This document shows positions 23,981 through 32,025 of a stretch of DNA of 48,256 bases, one piece after another; within the stretch, counting starts at the first letter, position 1, and every line of letters starts with the position of its first letter. The translations under genes were made by a program, and so were the position numbers. The notes under the pieces were generated by a model. The model had not been told where the DNA came from and ran no database searches. It saw nothing but the letters and a program-made list of their open reading frames with translations. This stretch comes from Clostridiales bacterium (GTDB lineage Bacteria > Bacillota > Clostridia > Christensenellales > Aristaeellaceae): the NCBI GenBank assembly GCA_012513645.1, contig JAAZBU010000018.1:1-48256 (forward strand). The letters are read 5' to 3'.

Positions 23981-25960
23981 ATGAGCGAGGATCTGCGCGC
24001 CGCGATGCGCGTTCTGGTTGACCAAATCAACGAGGCGTCATGGCGCTATTATGTTGAGGACGATCCCATCCTGTCCGATCAGGAATGGGATCGTTTGTAT
24101 GATCAGTTGCTGGAGATGGAGCGCCAGGCCGGCATGGTGCTGCCCGATTCGCCCACCCGGCGCGTTGGCGGTGAGCCGCTGGCCGCCTTCAAGCAGCACC
24201 GCCACCTGTCCCGCCTGTGGAGCATGGACAAGGTGCAATCCCCGGAGGCGCTGCGCCAGTGGCTGGCGCGGGCCCAGGCCATGCAGGCCCGGCAGGAGGG
24301 GCTGCCGCCGCTGCAGTGGGCGGTGGAGTACAAGTACGATGGGCTGACGGTCAACCTGACCTACCGGGACGGCGCGCTGGTGCACGCGGCCACCCGGGGC
24401 AACGGCCAGGTGGGGGAGGAGATTCTGCCCCAGGCCATGACCGTGCGGGGCATACCCCTGTCCATCCCCTATCGAGGGCTGATGGAGATCCACGGCGAGT
24501 GCATCATGCGCCTGAGCGAGCTCAAGCGCTTTAACCAAACAGCGGCAGAGCCGCTCAAAAACGCCCGCAACGCCGCCGCGGGCGCGTTGCGCAACCTGGA
24601 CCCGCAGGTGACGGCCTCCCGACGGCTGAACGCGTATTTTTACGAGGTGGGCTATATTGAGGACCCGCCCTACCAAGACCAGGTGGGCATGATGCGCTTT
24701 ATCCGCGAAAACGGCTTTCCCGTGTCGCCGTTGCTGGCCGTATCCGCCGACCCGGAGGAAATCAATGCCGCCGTCGCCCGGGTGGAGGCGCAGCGCGAAA
24801 CGCTGGATTTTCTCATCGACGGCGCGGTGGTCAAGATCACCGACAAGGCCACCAGAGAGGCCTTTGGCTATACGGACAAGTTTCCCCGCTGGGCGGTGGC
24901 GTGCAAATTTGCCGCCGAGGAGAGCACCACCACCCTGGAGCGCGTCACCTGGGAGCCCGGGCGTACCGGCAAGCTGACGCCCCTTGGCCATGTGATGCCG
25001 GTGGAGTTTTCGGGCGTCACCGTGCGCAAGGCCACGCTCAACAACTGGGGGGACATCCAGCGCAAGCGGCTGTCCCTGGGGGCCACCGTGTGGATCCGCC
25101 GCAGCAACGATGTTATCCCCGAGATCATGGGCGTGGTGGCGGATGATGCCCAGGGCCTGCCGATTGATAAGCCGGAGCACTGCCCGGCCTGCGGCAGCCA
25201 GCTGGAGGAGATCGGCGCCAACCTGTTCTGCCTTAACCGGGATGGCTGCAAGCCGCAGGTGGTGGCGCGCCTGACCCACTACGCGGGGCGGGACGCCATG
25301 GACATCGCCGGCTTTTCCGAGAAGACAGCGGAGCTGTTTTTCGACCGCCTGGGCGTGCAGGAGCCGGACCAGCTGTATACCCTCACCCGCGAGCAGCTGC
25401 TCGGGCTGCCGGGCTTTTTGGATAAAAAGGCGGACAATCTGATCGAGGGCATCCGCGCCAGCCGCGACTGCCAGCTGGATGCCTTTTTGTTTGCCATCGG
25501 CATTCCCAACATCGGCCGCGGTACCGCGCGCGACATCGCGGCGGAGCTGGGCAGCTTGGATGCTGTGCGCGCCGCAGGGGAGGAGCAGCTGTCCGCCATC
25601 CCCGGCGTGGGCGGGGTGCTGGTGCAGAGCATGGTGGATTTCTTCCGCGACCCGCAGAATGTCCGTTTGATTGACAGCCTGTTGGCCCTGGGGGTACGCC
25701 CCCATGATATGCAGCTCAGCGGCGCGCCCGGCCGGCTCACCGGCCAGTCGGTGGTGGTGACGGGCACCCTGCCCACCCTCAGCCGGCAGCAGGCGGAGGA
25801 GCTGATCCGCCGCCATGGGGGCATTGCCGCCAGCGCTGTCAGCCGCAAGACGGCCTTTGTGTTGTGCGGGGAAAGCGCCGGCAGCAAGCTGCAAAAGGCG
25901 CAGCAGCTGGGCATCCCGGTGCTGGATGAGGCCGCGTTCCTCAAGTTAATACAAGAATAA
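23981..25960 (+). CDS. ligA: NAD-dependent DNA ligase LigA
   Basis: A 659-residue ligase, normal length. Domain Ia (Tyr motif WRYYVEDDPILSDQEWD), adenylation domain with lysine in EYKYDGL (K118), the OB fold, a four-cysteine zinc finger (CPACGS, FCLNRDGC), HhH repeats (LGLPGFLDKKADN, GIPNIGRG, LSAIPGVGG) and a C-terminal BRCT domain (about 580-655). It seals nicks in replication and repair. GGAG lies eight bases before ATG 23981. Co-transcribed with pcrA. Confidence 0.97.
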   Translation: MSEDLRAAMRVLVDQINEASWRYYVEDDPILSDQEWDRLYDQLLEMERQAGMVLPDSPTRRVGGEPLAAFKQHRHLSRLWSMDKVQSPEALRQWLARAQAMQARQEGLPPLQWAVEYKYDGLTVNLTYRDGALVHAATRGNGQVGEEILPQAMTVRGIPLSIPYRGLMEIHGECIMRLSELKRFNQTAAEPLKNARNAAAGALRNLDPQVTASRRLNAYFYEVGYIEDPPYQDQVGMMRFIRENGFPVSPLLAVSADPEEINAAVARVEAQRETLDFLIDGAVVKITDKATREAFGYTDKFPRWAVACKFAAEESTTTLERVTWEPGRTGKLTPLGHVMPVEFSGVTVRKATLNNWGDIQRKRLSLGATVWIRRSNDVIPEIMGVVADDAQGLPIDKPEHCPACGSQLEEIGANLFCLNRDGCKPQVVARLTHYAGRDAMDIAGFSEKTAELFFDRLGVQEPDQLYTLTREQLLGLPGFLDKKADNLIEGIRASRDCQLDAFLFAIGIPNIGRGTARDIAAELGSLDAVRAAGEEQLSAIPGVGGVLVQSMVDFFRDPQNVRLIDSLLALGVRPHDMQLSGAPGRLTGQSVVVTGTLPTLSRQQAEELIRRHGGIAASAVSRKTAFVLCGESAGSKLQKAQQLGIPVLDEAAFLKLIQE

Positions 25961-25988
25961 TCACGACAATCTGTCTGCCACAAGCAAG

Positions 25989-26012
25989 CGAGCCGCCCGA
26001 AAGGGCGGCTCG
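25989..26012. terminator. Terminator hairpin between ligA and rplL
   Basis: CGAGCCGCCC-GAAA-GGGCGGCTCG, a perfect 10-bp stem with a GAAA loop. It lies between the convergent ends of ligA and rplL; the T-tracts on both sides are short, so it may act for both strands weakly. Confidence 0.75.
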
Positions 26013-26032
26013 ATGTGTTTGCGATGGTTTGA

Positions 26033-26410
26033 TTACTTGATTTCGATCTTGGCGCCGACTTCTTCAAACTGCTTCTTGATCTTCTCGGCGTCAGCCTTGG
26101 GCAGGCCTTCCTTGATGACCTTGGGCGCGGACTCAACGAACTCCTTGGCTTCCTTGAGGCCCAGGCCGCTGACGACTTCGCGGACAACCTTAATGACCTT
26201 GATCTTCTCGGAGCCGGCATCGGTCAGCACGACGTCAAACTCGGTCTTCTCTTCGGCGGCGGCTGCGGGGGCAGCGGCGGCTGCGGGGGCAGCGGCGGCA
26301 ACGGGGGCAGCGGCGGATACGCCAAACTTCTCTTCCAGCTCCTTGACGAGCTCGGCCAGCTCCAGCACGGTCATTGACTCAATGGCGGCCAGGATTTCTG
26401 CACGGTTCAT
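26033..26410 (-). CDS. rplL: 50S ribosomal protein L7/L12
   Basis: A 125-residue acidic stalk protein: N-terminal dimer domain ([31 protein letters not shown]), an Ala/Pro hinge and a C-terminal factor-binding domain ending VGAKIEIK. It recruits the GTPase factors to the ribosome. ATG 26410 with GGAGG eight bases upstream is preferred over the TTG used in the track. Downstream of rplJ, with a 42-base gap. Confidence 0.97.
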   Translation of the reverse strand: MNRAEILAAIESMTVLELAELVKELEEKFGVSAAAPVAAAAPAAAAAPAAAAEEKTEFDVVLTDAGSEKIKVIKVVREVVSGLGLKEAKEFVESAPKVIKEGLPKADAEKIKKQFEEVGAKIEIK

Positions 26411-26452
26411 GTGTTTTTCCTCCAATTAATTCCTTAGTTTTGTGGTTTGGGG

Positions 26453-27022
26453 TTACGCTTCGGTTTCGGCCTTCTGCTTGCGCACGGCATCCACCGCATA
26501 GACCAGGGACCGCAGGGTGGCACTCAGCACGCCCACCAGGTTGGTGGCGGGGGCGTTCAAGCTGCCCATCATCTTGGCGATCAGCACCTCTCTGCTGGGC
26601 AGCTTGGCCAGGGCCTGCACGCCGGCAGGATCCATGTAGTTGCCCTCGACCAGGCCGGCCTTGATGGTGAACTTGTTGTTGGCCTTGGCCTCGGCCATGA
26701 AGTCGCTGATGATTTTGGCGGGGGACACAGGGTCCTGCATGCCAAAGGCAAAAGCCGACGGGCCGGTCAGCACATCATCCAGGCTGGTAATGCCCAGATC
26801 GTCCAGCGCGCGGCGCACCAACGTGTTCTTCAACACCTTGTAATCGACGCCCGCTTCGCGGAACTTGGCGCGCAGGGCCGTGATTTCGGCCACCGTGACG
26901 CCCGAGCTGCTCAGCACGATGACGGACTGGGCGGTCTTGATCTTCTCGGCGATCTCGGCCACTGCCTCGCGTTTGAGCTGCGCGTTCTTGTTCAGCTTCA
27001 CTGTTTCTTGGGGATTGCTCAT
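26453..27022 (-). CDS. rplJ: 50S ribosomal protein L10
   Basis: A 189-residue L10 protein with the rRNA-binding N-terminal domain (LRAKFREAGVDYKVLKNTLVRRAL) and a C-terminal helix that holds the L12 dimers. It is preceded by a recognisable L10 leader RNA with an attenuator, so L10(L12)4 should repress its own operon. rplK and rplA, which usually lie just upstream, are not here; the region upstream is the divergent rplM promoter. Confidence 0.97.
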   Translation of the reverse strand: MSNPQETVKLNKNAQLKREAVAEIAEKIKTAQSVIVLSSSGVTVAEITALRAKFREAGVDYKVLKNTLVRRALDDLGITSLDDVLTGPSAFAFGMQDPVSPAKIISDFMAEAKANNKFTIKAGLVEGNYMDPAGVQALAKLPSREVLIAKMMGSLNAPATNLVGVLSATLRSLVYAVDAVRKQKAETEA

Positions 27023-27048
27023 GTTTGTTTCACCGCCTTATGGCTTAG

Positions 27049-27175
27049 AATCAAGAAACCCTTGTGCATCGGCACAAGGGCATTCAATCAAATGCGTCTT
27101 GCACCTCGGCGGGCGACTGTCGTCATTAAGCGCGTAGCGCACCGGCTGTCTTTGGCACAGGCTTCTTCAAGCCAC
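27049..27175 (-). ncRNA. L10 leader (autoregulatory 5' RNA of rplJL) with attenuator
   Basis: Read on the minus strand, the leader contains the conserved L10-leader elements CCAAAGACAGCCGGTGC and CGCCGAGGTGC, which form the L10(L12)4-binding kink-turn region. It is followed by CCCTTGTGC-CGAT-GCACAAGGG-TTTCTTGATTC (27049-27080), a terminator-like attenuator just before the rplJ ribosome site. Excess L10-L12 complex is expected to bind the leader and favour termination. This mechanism is established for the Rfam family; the match here is by eye. Confidence 0.85.
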
Positions 27176-27179
27176 AGGT

Positions 27180-27208
27180 AGGTTATCACGCTGCCCGGCC
27201 CCTGTCAA
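27180..27208 (-). promoter_or_regulatory. rplJL promoter
   Basis: A perfect TTGACA -35 (minus strand), 17-base spacer and TAACCT -10, directly before the L10 leader. Confidence 0.75.
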
Positions 27209-27260
27209 GAGAAAAACAGAAAAAACTTGGCCAAATCCTGTAAAATGGCGGGAATAGACC

Positions 27261-27289
27261 TTGACATCAGCCCGAGGGTTTTGTAAGAT
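27261..27289 (+). promoter_or_regulatory. rplM-rpsI promoter
   Basis: TTGACA, exactly 17 bases, TAAGAT. It faces away from the rplJL promoter, and the two -35 boxes are about 53 bases apart. Confidence 0.8.
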
Positions 27290-27295
27290 AATCTT

Positions 27296-27386
27296 TGCAT
27301 CAATAGGCTCCGCTAGCCCCGGAACTATTGTAACAGCAAGCAGGGCCGTGCGACCATCACAGCGCTGCACCCGTACACAATGTTTT
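27296..27386 (+). ncRNA. Candidate 5' leader RNA of rplM
   Basis: About 95 bases of untranslated leader lie between the rplM promoter and AGGAGG. CAATAG and CTATTG pair around an inner CTCCG/CGGAA hairpin near the 5' end. An L13 leader (Rfam) is known upstream of rplM in Bacillota, so this may be one, but I cannot confirm the consensus by eye. Confidence 0.4.
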
Positions 27387-27402
27387 AGGAGGAAATTCAG
27401 CT

Positions 27403-27837
27403 TTGAATACCTATATGGCCAATGCGCAGACAGTCGAGCGCAAGTGGTATGTCGTTGATGCAGACGGTATGGTGCTTGGGCGGCTGGCCAGCCAGGTTGC
27501 CAACATCCTGCGCGGCAAGCACAAGCCCATCTATACCCCCCATGTCGATACCGGCGACCATGTGATCATCGTCAATGCAGACAAGGTGATCCTCACCGGC
27601 AAGAAGCTTGATCAGAAATTTTACTACCACCACTCCGGCTATGTTGGCGGCCTGAAGGCCACCAAGTACCGCCGGCTGATGGATGAGAAGCCCGAGTTTG
27701 CAGTGCGCCACGCAGTGGTGGGCATGCTGCCCAAGGGCCCCCTGGGCCGCAAGATGGCCACCAAGATGCACATTTTCGCCGGCGCTGAGCACGCGCATGC
27801 CGCCCAGCAGCCCGAAGCGCTCGAACTGATCAAGTAA
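27403..27837 (+). CDS. rplM: 50S ribosomal protein L13
   Basis: A 144-residue L13 with the family stretches [36 protein letters not shown] and MLPKGPLGR. The start is TTG 27403 (giving MNTYMANAQ), ten bases after a perfect AGGAGG; the ATG four codons later would remove the usual N-terminus. First gene of the rplM-rpsI operon. Confidence 0.97.
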   Translation: MNTYMANAQTVERKWYVVDADGMVLGRLASQVANILRGKHKPIYTPHVDTGDHVIIVNADKVILTGKKLDQKFYYHHSGYVGGLKATKYRRLMDEKPEFAVRHAVVGMLPKGPLGRKMATKMHIFAGAEHAHAAQQPEALELIK

Positions 27838-27858
27838 GCGGAAGGAGATACACGTATC

Positions 27859-28248
27859 ATGGCTCAAGCAGATTTTAACGCAGTCGGCCGCCGAAAGAAG
27901 GCGATTGCCCGGGTGCGCCTTGTCCCCGGCAGCGGCAACATCGTGATCAACAAGCGTGAGATTGATAACTACTTTGGCCTGGAGACCCTCAAGATGACGG
28001 TCCGCCAGCCCTTGGTGCTCACCAAGACCACCGGCTTTGACGTGGTTGTCAACGTCAACGGCGGCGGCCTCACCGGCCAGTCCGGCGCCATCCGCCACGG
28101 CATCAGCCGCGCGCTCATCAAGGCCAACCCCGAGCTGCGCGCCGAGCTGAAAAAAGCCGGCTTTCTCACGCGCGATCCGCGCATGAAGGAGCGCAAGAAG
28201 TACGGCCTCAAGGGCGCCCGCCGTGCCCCGCAGTTCTCCAAGCGCTAA
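27859..28248 (+). CDS. rpsI: 30S ribosomal protein S9
   Basis: A 129-residue S9: [17 protein letters not shown] at the start, [19 protein letters not shown] in the middle and the basic C-terminal tail [11 protein letters not shown] that reaches the P-site tRNA. GGAAGGAGA lies upstream of the ATG. It is followed by a strong terminator. Confidence 0.98.
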   Translation: MAQADFNAVGRRKKAIARVRLVPGSGNIVINKREIDNYFGLETLKMTVRQPLVLTKTTGFDVVVNVNGGGLTGQSGAIRHGISRALIKANPELRAELKKAGFLTRDPRMKERKKYGLKGARRAPQFSKR

Positions 28249-28270
28249 TACCCAACGAAAGATATTCACA

Positions 28271-28310
28271 AAATCCCCGCCGTGTGCAAGACATGCGGCG
28301 GGGATTGTCT
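28271..28310 (+). terminator. Terminator after rpsI
   Basis: AATCCCCGCCG pairs with CGGCGGGGATT around a loop of about 13 bases, followed by a mixed T-containing tail. Confidence 0.82.
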
Positions 28311-28341
28311 GTTATGTTATATAGACCAAACGACCGGCATA

Positions 28342-28497
28342 TACTAAACGAAAATGTTCATGCAAGGATGGCGCAGGATTTTTTCGGCTGCGTGAAGCCG
28401 AATGAGGAAAGCGTAGTGGCGCTACGCTGACCGAGAGAGGCAATGCGCAGGCGGAAAAAGACAAGTCCCATCAAAGCGTTAAGGTTTGAGTTTCGTA
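28342..28497 (-). repeat. 156-bp inverted-repeat element, copy B (MITE-like)
   Basis: This is the reverse complement of the element at 21375-21530: same length, about 85-90% identical by eye, TA at both ends and the same inverted ends. It begins at the base after the TAA stop of the MazG-like gene (28498), so its orientation relative to the upstream gene is the same as for copy A. The inner stem AGCGTAG/CTACGCT is fully paired here. Confidence 0.85.
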
Positions 28498-28827
28498 TTA
28501 TTCCTCCCGGTGCAAGGAGCGCTCCTGCTCGAAGCCGTTGGGGTAGCGGCGCATCAGCTTGTTGATGTTGCTACCGGCGATGTCGGCCAGATCAACGCCC
28601 AGCGCTTCGGCGGCCAGGGCGCAGTACCACAGGATGTCGCCCACCTCCTCGGCCAGGTGGGCTTTGTTTACTTCATGGCCCTGGAAGCTGGCCTTCTTGA
28701 TGGCATCGGCAAATTCTCCGGCCTCTCCAGCCAGGCCGAGGGCGGCATTCTGCAGGGCGCCCAGCCCATCAAAATCCTTCAGGCTGCAGGTGCGCATGGC
28801 CTGTTGCTGGTACTCGCTGAAATTCAT
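28498..28827 (-). CDS. MazG-like nucleoside triphosphate pyrophosphohydrolase
   Basis: A 109-residue all-alpha NTP pyrophosphatase. The metal-binding motifs are GLAGEAGEFADAIKK (E..E) and LAEEVGDILWY (E..D), as in single-domain MazG-like enzymes. It probably hydrolyses non-canonical or excess dNTPs. AAAGGA lies before the ATG. It is the last gene of the cdaA operon and ends exactly at the 156-bp repeat. Confidence 0.88.
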   Translation of the reverse strand: MNFSEYQQQAMRTCSLKDFDGLGALQNAALGLAGEAGEFADAIKKASFQGHEVNKAHLAEEVGDILWYCALAAEALGVDLADIAGSNINKLMRRYPNGFEQERSLHREE

Positions 28828-28847
28828 GTGATGCGGTCCTTTCTGTG

Positions 28848-29834
28848 CTATGGCTGCTCCTGCCCGTTGTGGTTAGCGTGGCCATGATAGTCCGGCTGCT
28901 GGTAACGGTAGCTGTTGGGGTACACCGCCTCGTGGAAGGCATCCTCCTGCCGCACGGGCGAGGGCAGGCCGTCGATCATGCCCTCCTCGTCCTCGGTCTG
29001 CAGCCGCTCCCTCAGCCCGTCAAACAGCCGCTGGGCAGAGCGCATCCGGCTGCTTCGATCGCTGCGGCGGCGCCTGCCCTCACCGGATGGGGCGGGGGCG
29101 AGGTTTTCCCCCTGGGTGAAGCCGCCCCACCCGTTGCCGGGCTCGGGGGCCAGCGACAGGTCGTCGGCCTCAAAGCTATCGGGGTACAGCGGCTGCGGCG
29201 GCGCTGCCTGCGGGGAATAGTCTATATCGGCTGGGGGTGTATACTGCGCGGGCGTATGCTCCTGCCACAGCGGCGCGGGCTGGTACGCGTCCTGCGTGCC
29301 CAGATCTGGCGGCTGCCAGGCGTCGGGCTGAACCGGCGGATACAGCGGGGGATAGGCTGCCCCCTGCTGGCCATATCCGCCAACCGGCACGCTGTTTGGG
29401 TCAACATATTCTACGGGATACCCGGCATCCGCCGACATATCCGCATAGGGTAGGGGAGAAAGTCCCTGCTGCTGCAGACCATCCAGCGGATAGGCCTCCT
29501 GCGGGGTGGATACCCAGTCGGCGATGGTGTTGAGGGTATGGTCATCCATGTCGGTGTATTCCAGGTCCTGCGCAGTTTGCTGCAGGCGGCGGCTGCGCAG
29601 CCTGCGCGTCAGCCAGGAGCGCCAGACCAGGTAAGGCCGCCATCGCACCAGCCACACCGCATAGTCCAGCACCGTGCCGCCGATGATGATCAGCAGCACA
29701 ATGCCCAGCCAATACCGGGAAAAAAAGCTGCCCGTGCCGCTGGTGGAGTTGACCACTGCGTTCCAGGCGCTGTTGGCCGCCGTGCCCATCCAGCCGAACA
29801 TGAGGTTAAACAGCCAGTCCGCAAAGGCGTTCAC
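28848..29834 (-). CDS. Unknown membrane protein with Pro/Tyr/Gln-rich tail
   Basis: A 328-residue protein I do not recognise. Residues 1-35 are weakly hydrophobic, one clear helix lies at about 42-66 (YWLGIVLLIIIGGTVLDY), followed by a basic stretch (RRLRSRRL). Residues about 110-265 are low complexity, rich in Pro, Tyr, Gln and Asp, and then come RRRRSDRSSRMR and an acidic end. GTG 29834 overlaps the cdaR stop (GTGA) with GGAGG upstream, so it is co-translated with cdaR. In many Bacillota glmM follows cdaR; here this gene takes that place. A link to cyclic-di-AMP control or cell-wall work is only suggested by position. Confidence 0.75.
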   Translation of the reverse strand: MNAFADWLFNLMFGWMGTAANSAWNAVVNSTSGTGSFFSRYWLGIVLLIIIGGTVLDYAVWLVRWRPYLVWRSWLTRRLRSRRLQQTAQDLEYTDMDDHTLNTIADWVSTPQEAYPLDGLQQQGLSPLPYADMSADAGYPVEYVDPNSVPVGGYGQQGAAYPPLYPPVQPDAWQPPDLGTQDAYQPAPLWQEHTPAQYTPPADIDYSPQAAPPQPLYPDSFEADDLSLAPEPGNGWGGFTQGENLAPAPSGEGRRRRSDRSSRMRSAQRLFDGLRERLQTEDEEGMIDGLPSPVRQEDAFHEAVYPNSYRYQQPDYHGHANHNGQEQP

Positions 29835-30910
29835 GGCACGGCCTCCGGCGTGGGCGGTGTGTCGGGCACAATTTCTACGGTGACATACACCGCATCCTCG
29901 CTCATATACAGGGCGTTTTGCGGGCGCTCCACCTTCACGGCGCGGATCAGCGTCTCGCTGGCGCCGGCGATGTCAATGGTGCCGGAGGATACCTCAAGCA
30001 TGCTCACCGTGCGCAGGAACTCGCTGGTGCCCGCCACCGACAGGTACGCCGGCGCTGCGCTGATGGAAGCAACGCGGTACCCGGCCTTGGGCTGCCCGGA
30101 GGTGATGCCGCCCAGGTTGATGTCCACCGTCTTGAGGGGATACAGGCGCTGGTCCACCAGCATGGTATCCAGCAGGATGGATTCGCTGGTCACGCTGACT
30201 AAGGAGGAATCCACCACCTTGTTGTCTGCATCCTGCAGCACAAAGGGAACGGCGGTCAGCTGGGTGCCGGGCTGTGCGCTCAGGCGGGACAGGTCGTACA
30301 CCGCCACGCAGCGCGCAACGCGCTCCACCACCTGCCGGGGGCCGGAAATGACCACCAGCGCCGGGTCGATGCTGGGCTCGGGCGCGTAAAAGCCTGCGGG
30401 CGCCTCGCCCCGCTTGTCCAGCTGTACGGGGATGCGGCGGCGGGTGATGTAATTGTCCACCACCACCTTGACCTCGTTTTTAGAGAGCCAGGTAACCTGG
30501 CCGTAGGTGGAGGTGGTGTTGGTGATGATGGGCAGCATCTGCTCGCCCGCTGTGGTGATGCGCGACAGGTCCACCCGGGCGTTGTAGGTGGAGGCGGTGA
30601 CCGAGTTGTAGTACCGCTGCGGCACATCCACTCGCATTTGCAAAGTACCCAACTCTTCCAGGCCGGAAACCACGACCAGGCCGTTACGCTGCAGAATATC
30701 GGCATTGACCGCGGTAACGGCCACATCGGTAAAGGTCTTTTCGCGGCTCAGGTTGCCGTCGTTGCTGATCAGGCCACCCCACATCACCACCGACAGCGCC
30801 AGGCACCCCAACTTCAGCCCCCAGTTGCGCAGCATCACCTTTTTGAGGCGCTGCAGCAGGTCGCGCACGGAGGGCGCCTTGGTGCGGATGTCGTCGGGCT
30901 TATTGCTCAT
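29831..30910 (-). CDS. cdaR: CdaA regulatory protein CdaR (YbbR domains)
   Basis: A 359-residue protein with one N-terminal transmembrane helix (WGLKLGCLALSVVMWGGLI, about 28-48) and three to four YbbR-like beta repeats outside the membrane (about 55-345). YbbR/CdaR binds and modulates the diadenylate cyclase CdaA. The true start is ATG 30910 inside the end of cdaA (11-base overlap); the track adds 38 codons. It is directly downstream of cdaA, the standard arrangement. Confidence 0.92.
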   Translation of the reverse strand: MSNKPDDIRTKAPSVRDLLQRLKKVMLRNWGLKLGCLALSVVMWGGLISNDGNLSREKTFTDVAVTAVNADILQRNGLVVVSGLEELGTLQMRVDVPQRYYNSVTASTYNARVDLSRITTAGEQMLPIITNTTSTYGQVTWLSKNEVKVVVDNYITRRRIPVQLDKRGEAPAGFYAPEPSIDPALVVISGPRQVVERVARCVAVYDLSRLSAQPGTQLTAVPFVLQDADNKVVDSSLVSVTSESILLDTMLVDQRLYPLKTVDINLGGITSGQPKAGYRVASISAAPAYLSVAGTSEFLRTVSMLEVSSGTIDIAGASETLIRAVKVERPQNALYMSEDAVYVTVEIVPDTPPTPEAVP

Positions 30911-31769
30911 CCTTGCGGCTCCTCCATGCCTGATACTTGTCGTATGCGTACGCAAAGGCCTGCTTGAGGCCCATCTTCTCCTGCTTATAAAGGCCGGATA
31001 GCACGCGGGAAATGCCATCCGCATCCAGGTGGCGGGTCAGCTTGCCGCCCTGGGCCATGCTGATGATGCCGGTCTCCTCGGAGACGATCAGCACGATGGC
31101 ATCGGTTGTTTCGGTGACGCCCAGGCCCGCGCGGTGGCGCGTGCCCAGGTCGCGGCTCAGGTTGCTCTGCTCGCTCAGCCCCAGCACACAGGCGGCCGCC
31201 AGAATGCGGTCGCCGCGGATGATCACCGCGCCGTCATGCAGGGGGGTATTGGGCTCAAAGATGTTGATGATCAGTGGGCCCGATATCAGCGAATCAATGG
31301 TGGTGCCGGTGTCTATATAGTCCTTCAGGCCGGTCTTCTGTTCAAAGACCATCAGCGCCCCAATCCTGCGGCGGGACAGGCTCATCAGGCTCTGCGTGAC
31401 CTCGGTGATGATGCGGGTGGATTCATCCTGGCTGTCCAGGAACCGGTCCACCCGGGCGCCGCGGCCAATGCGCTCCAGCGCCCGGCGCAATTCGGGCTGA
31501 AACAGAATCAGCAACACCAGCGATCCATTGTTTACAATGCCCAGCAGCAGCCAGTTGAGCGCCACCAGCCCCAGAAAGCGGCTGAGCCAGCTGGCCACAA
31601 TCAGCACGCCAAAGCCCTTGAGCACCTGGCTGGCGCGCGTTTCCCGCGTCAACATGAACAGCTGGTAGATTAAAAAGGCAACAATCAGGATGTCCAGCCA
31701 GTCCTTTAGCTGGGGGCGGTTGAATACATTCCAGAAGAAAGCGCCGAATTGATCGGTGAATCTGCTCAA
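30900..31769 (-). CDS. cdaA: Diadenylate cyclase CdaA
   Basis: A 289-residue membrane enzyme making cyclic di-AMP from two ATP. Three N-terminal helices (about 25-90) precede the DAC domain, where the two catalytic motifs LHDGAV and GTRHRAG are intact. Cyclic di-AMP controls potassium and osmolyte uptake and wall homeostasis in Bacillota. I start it at TTG 31769 (LSRFTDQF), about eleven bases after AAAGGA; the track's start at 31811 overlaps the predicted -10 box TATAAT and so cannot be in the transcript. First gene of cdaA-cdaR-unknown-mazG. Confidence 0.95.
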   Translation of the reverse strand: MSRFTDQFGAFFWNVFNRPQLKDWLDILIVAFLIYQLFMLTRETRASQVLKGFGVLIVASWLSRFLGLVALNWLLLGIVNNGSLVLLILFQPELRRALERIGRGARVDRFLDSQDESTRIITEVTQSLMSLSRRRIGALMVFEQKTGLKDYIDTGTTIDSLISGPLIINIFEPNTPLHDGAVIIRGDRILAAACVLGLSEQSNLSRDLGTRHRAGLGVTETTDAIVLIVSEETGIISMAQGGKLTRHLDADGISRVLSGLYKQEKMGLKQAFAYAYDKYQAWRSRKDEQ

Positions 31770-31802
31770 TATCGCGGCCGTCCTTTCTTGAATGCTGATA
31801 TC

Positions 31803-31831
31803 ATTATACAACAGAAACGCTTTCAGATGAA
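31803..31831 (-). promoter_or_regulatory. Predicted cdaA promoter
   Basis: TATAAT -10 on the minus strand with a weak TTCATC -35 17 bases upstream, about 34 bases before the TTG start of cdaA. Confidence 0.5.
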
Positions 31832-31971
31832 GGTTGTCTATGAGATTTCACACTTTTTCAATAAAAAGACACAAAGGGGACAAATTTTTTCCTCCGTACT
31901 TTGCCGCATGCCGGCGGGAACCAGCCGCCGCTGGCGCAGGTGTACCGGTAATTTTTTTGAGCACGGAGCGC

Positions 31972-31998
31972 TTGACAAATACCCTATGGGGGTATAAT
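31972..31998 (+). promoter_or_regulatory. Copper operon promoter with CsoR operator
   Basis: TTGACA at 31972 and TATAAT at 31993 with a short 15-base spacer. Between and over them lies TACCC-TATG-GGGGTA (31980-31994), the pseudo-palindrome recognised by CsoR repressors. CsoR is encoded in the same operon, so binding would block the promoter until copper(I) releases it. Confidence 0.85.
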
Positions 31999-32025
31999 GT
32001 GGTGACGGAAGACAAGGAGGTCTGT

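Noticed and set aside
24038-25894. 618-residue ORF antisense to ligA
   Set aside because: The sense strand is an unmistakable LigA; the antisense protein has shadow-type composition and no start signal.
31834-32025. 64-codon N-terminal extension of CopA
   Set aside because: It spans the promoter and the CsoR operator; the HMA domain begins at ATG 32026 with a strong ribosome site.
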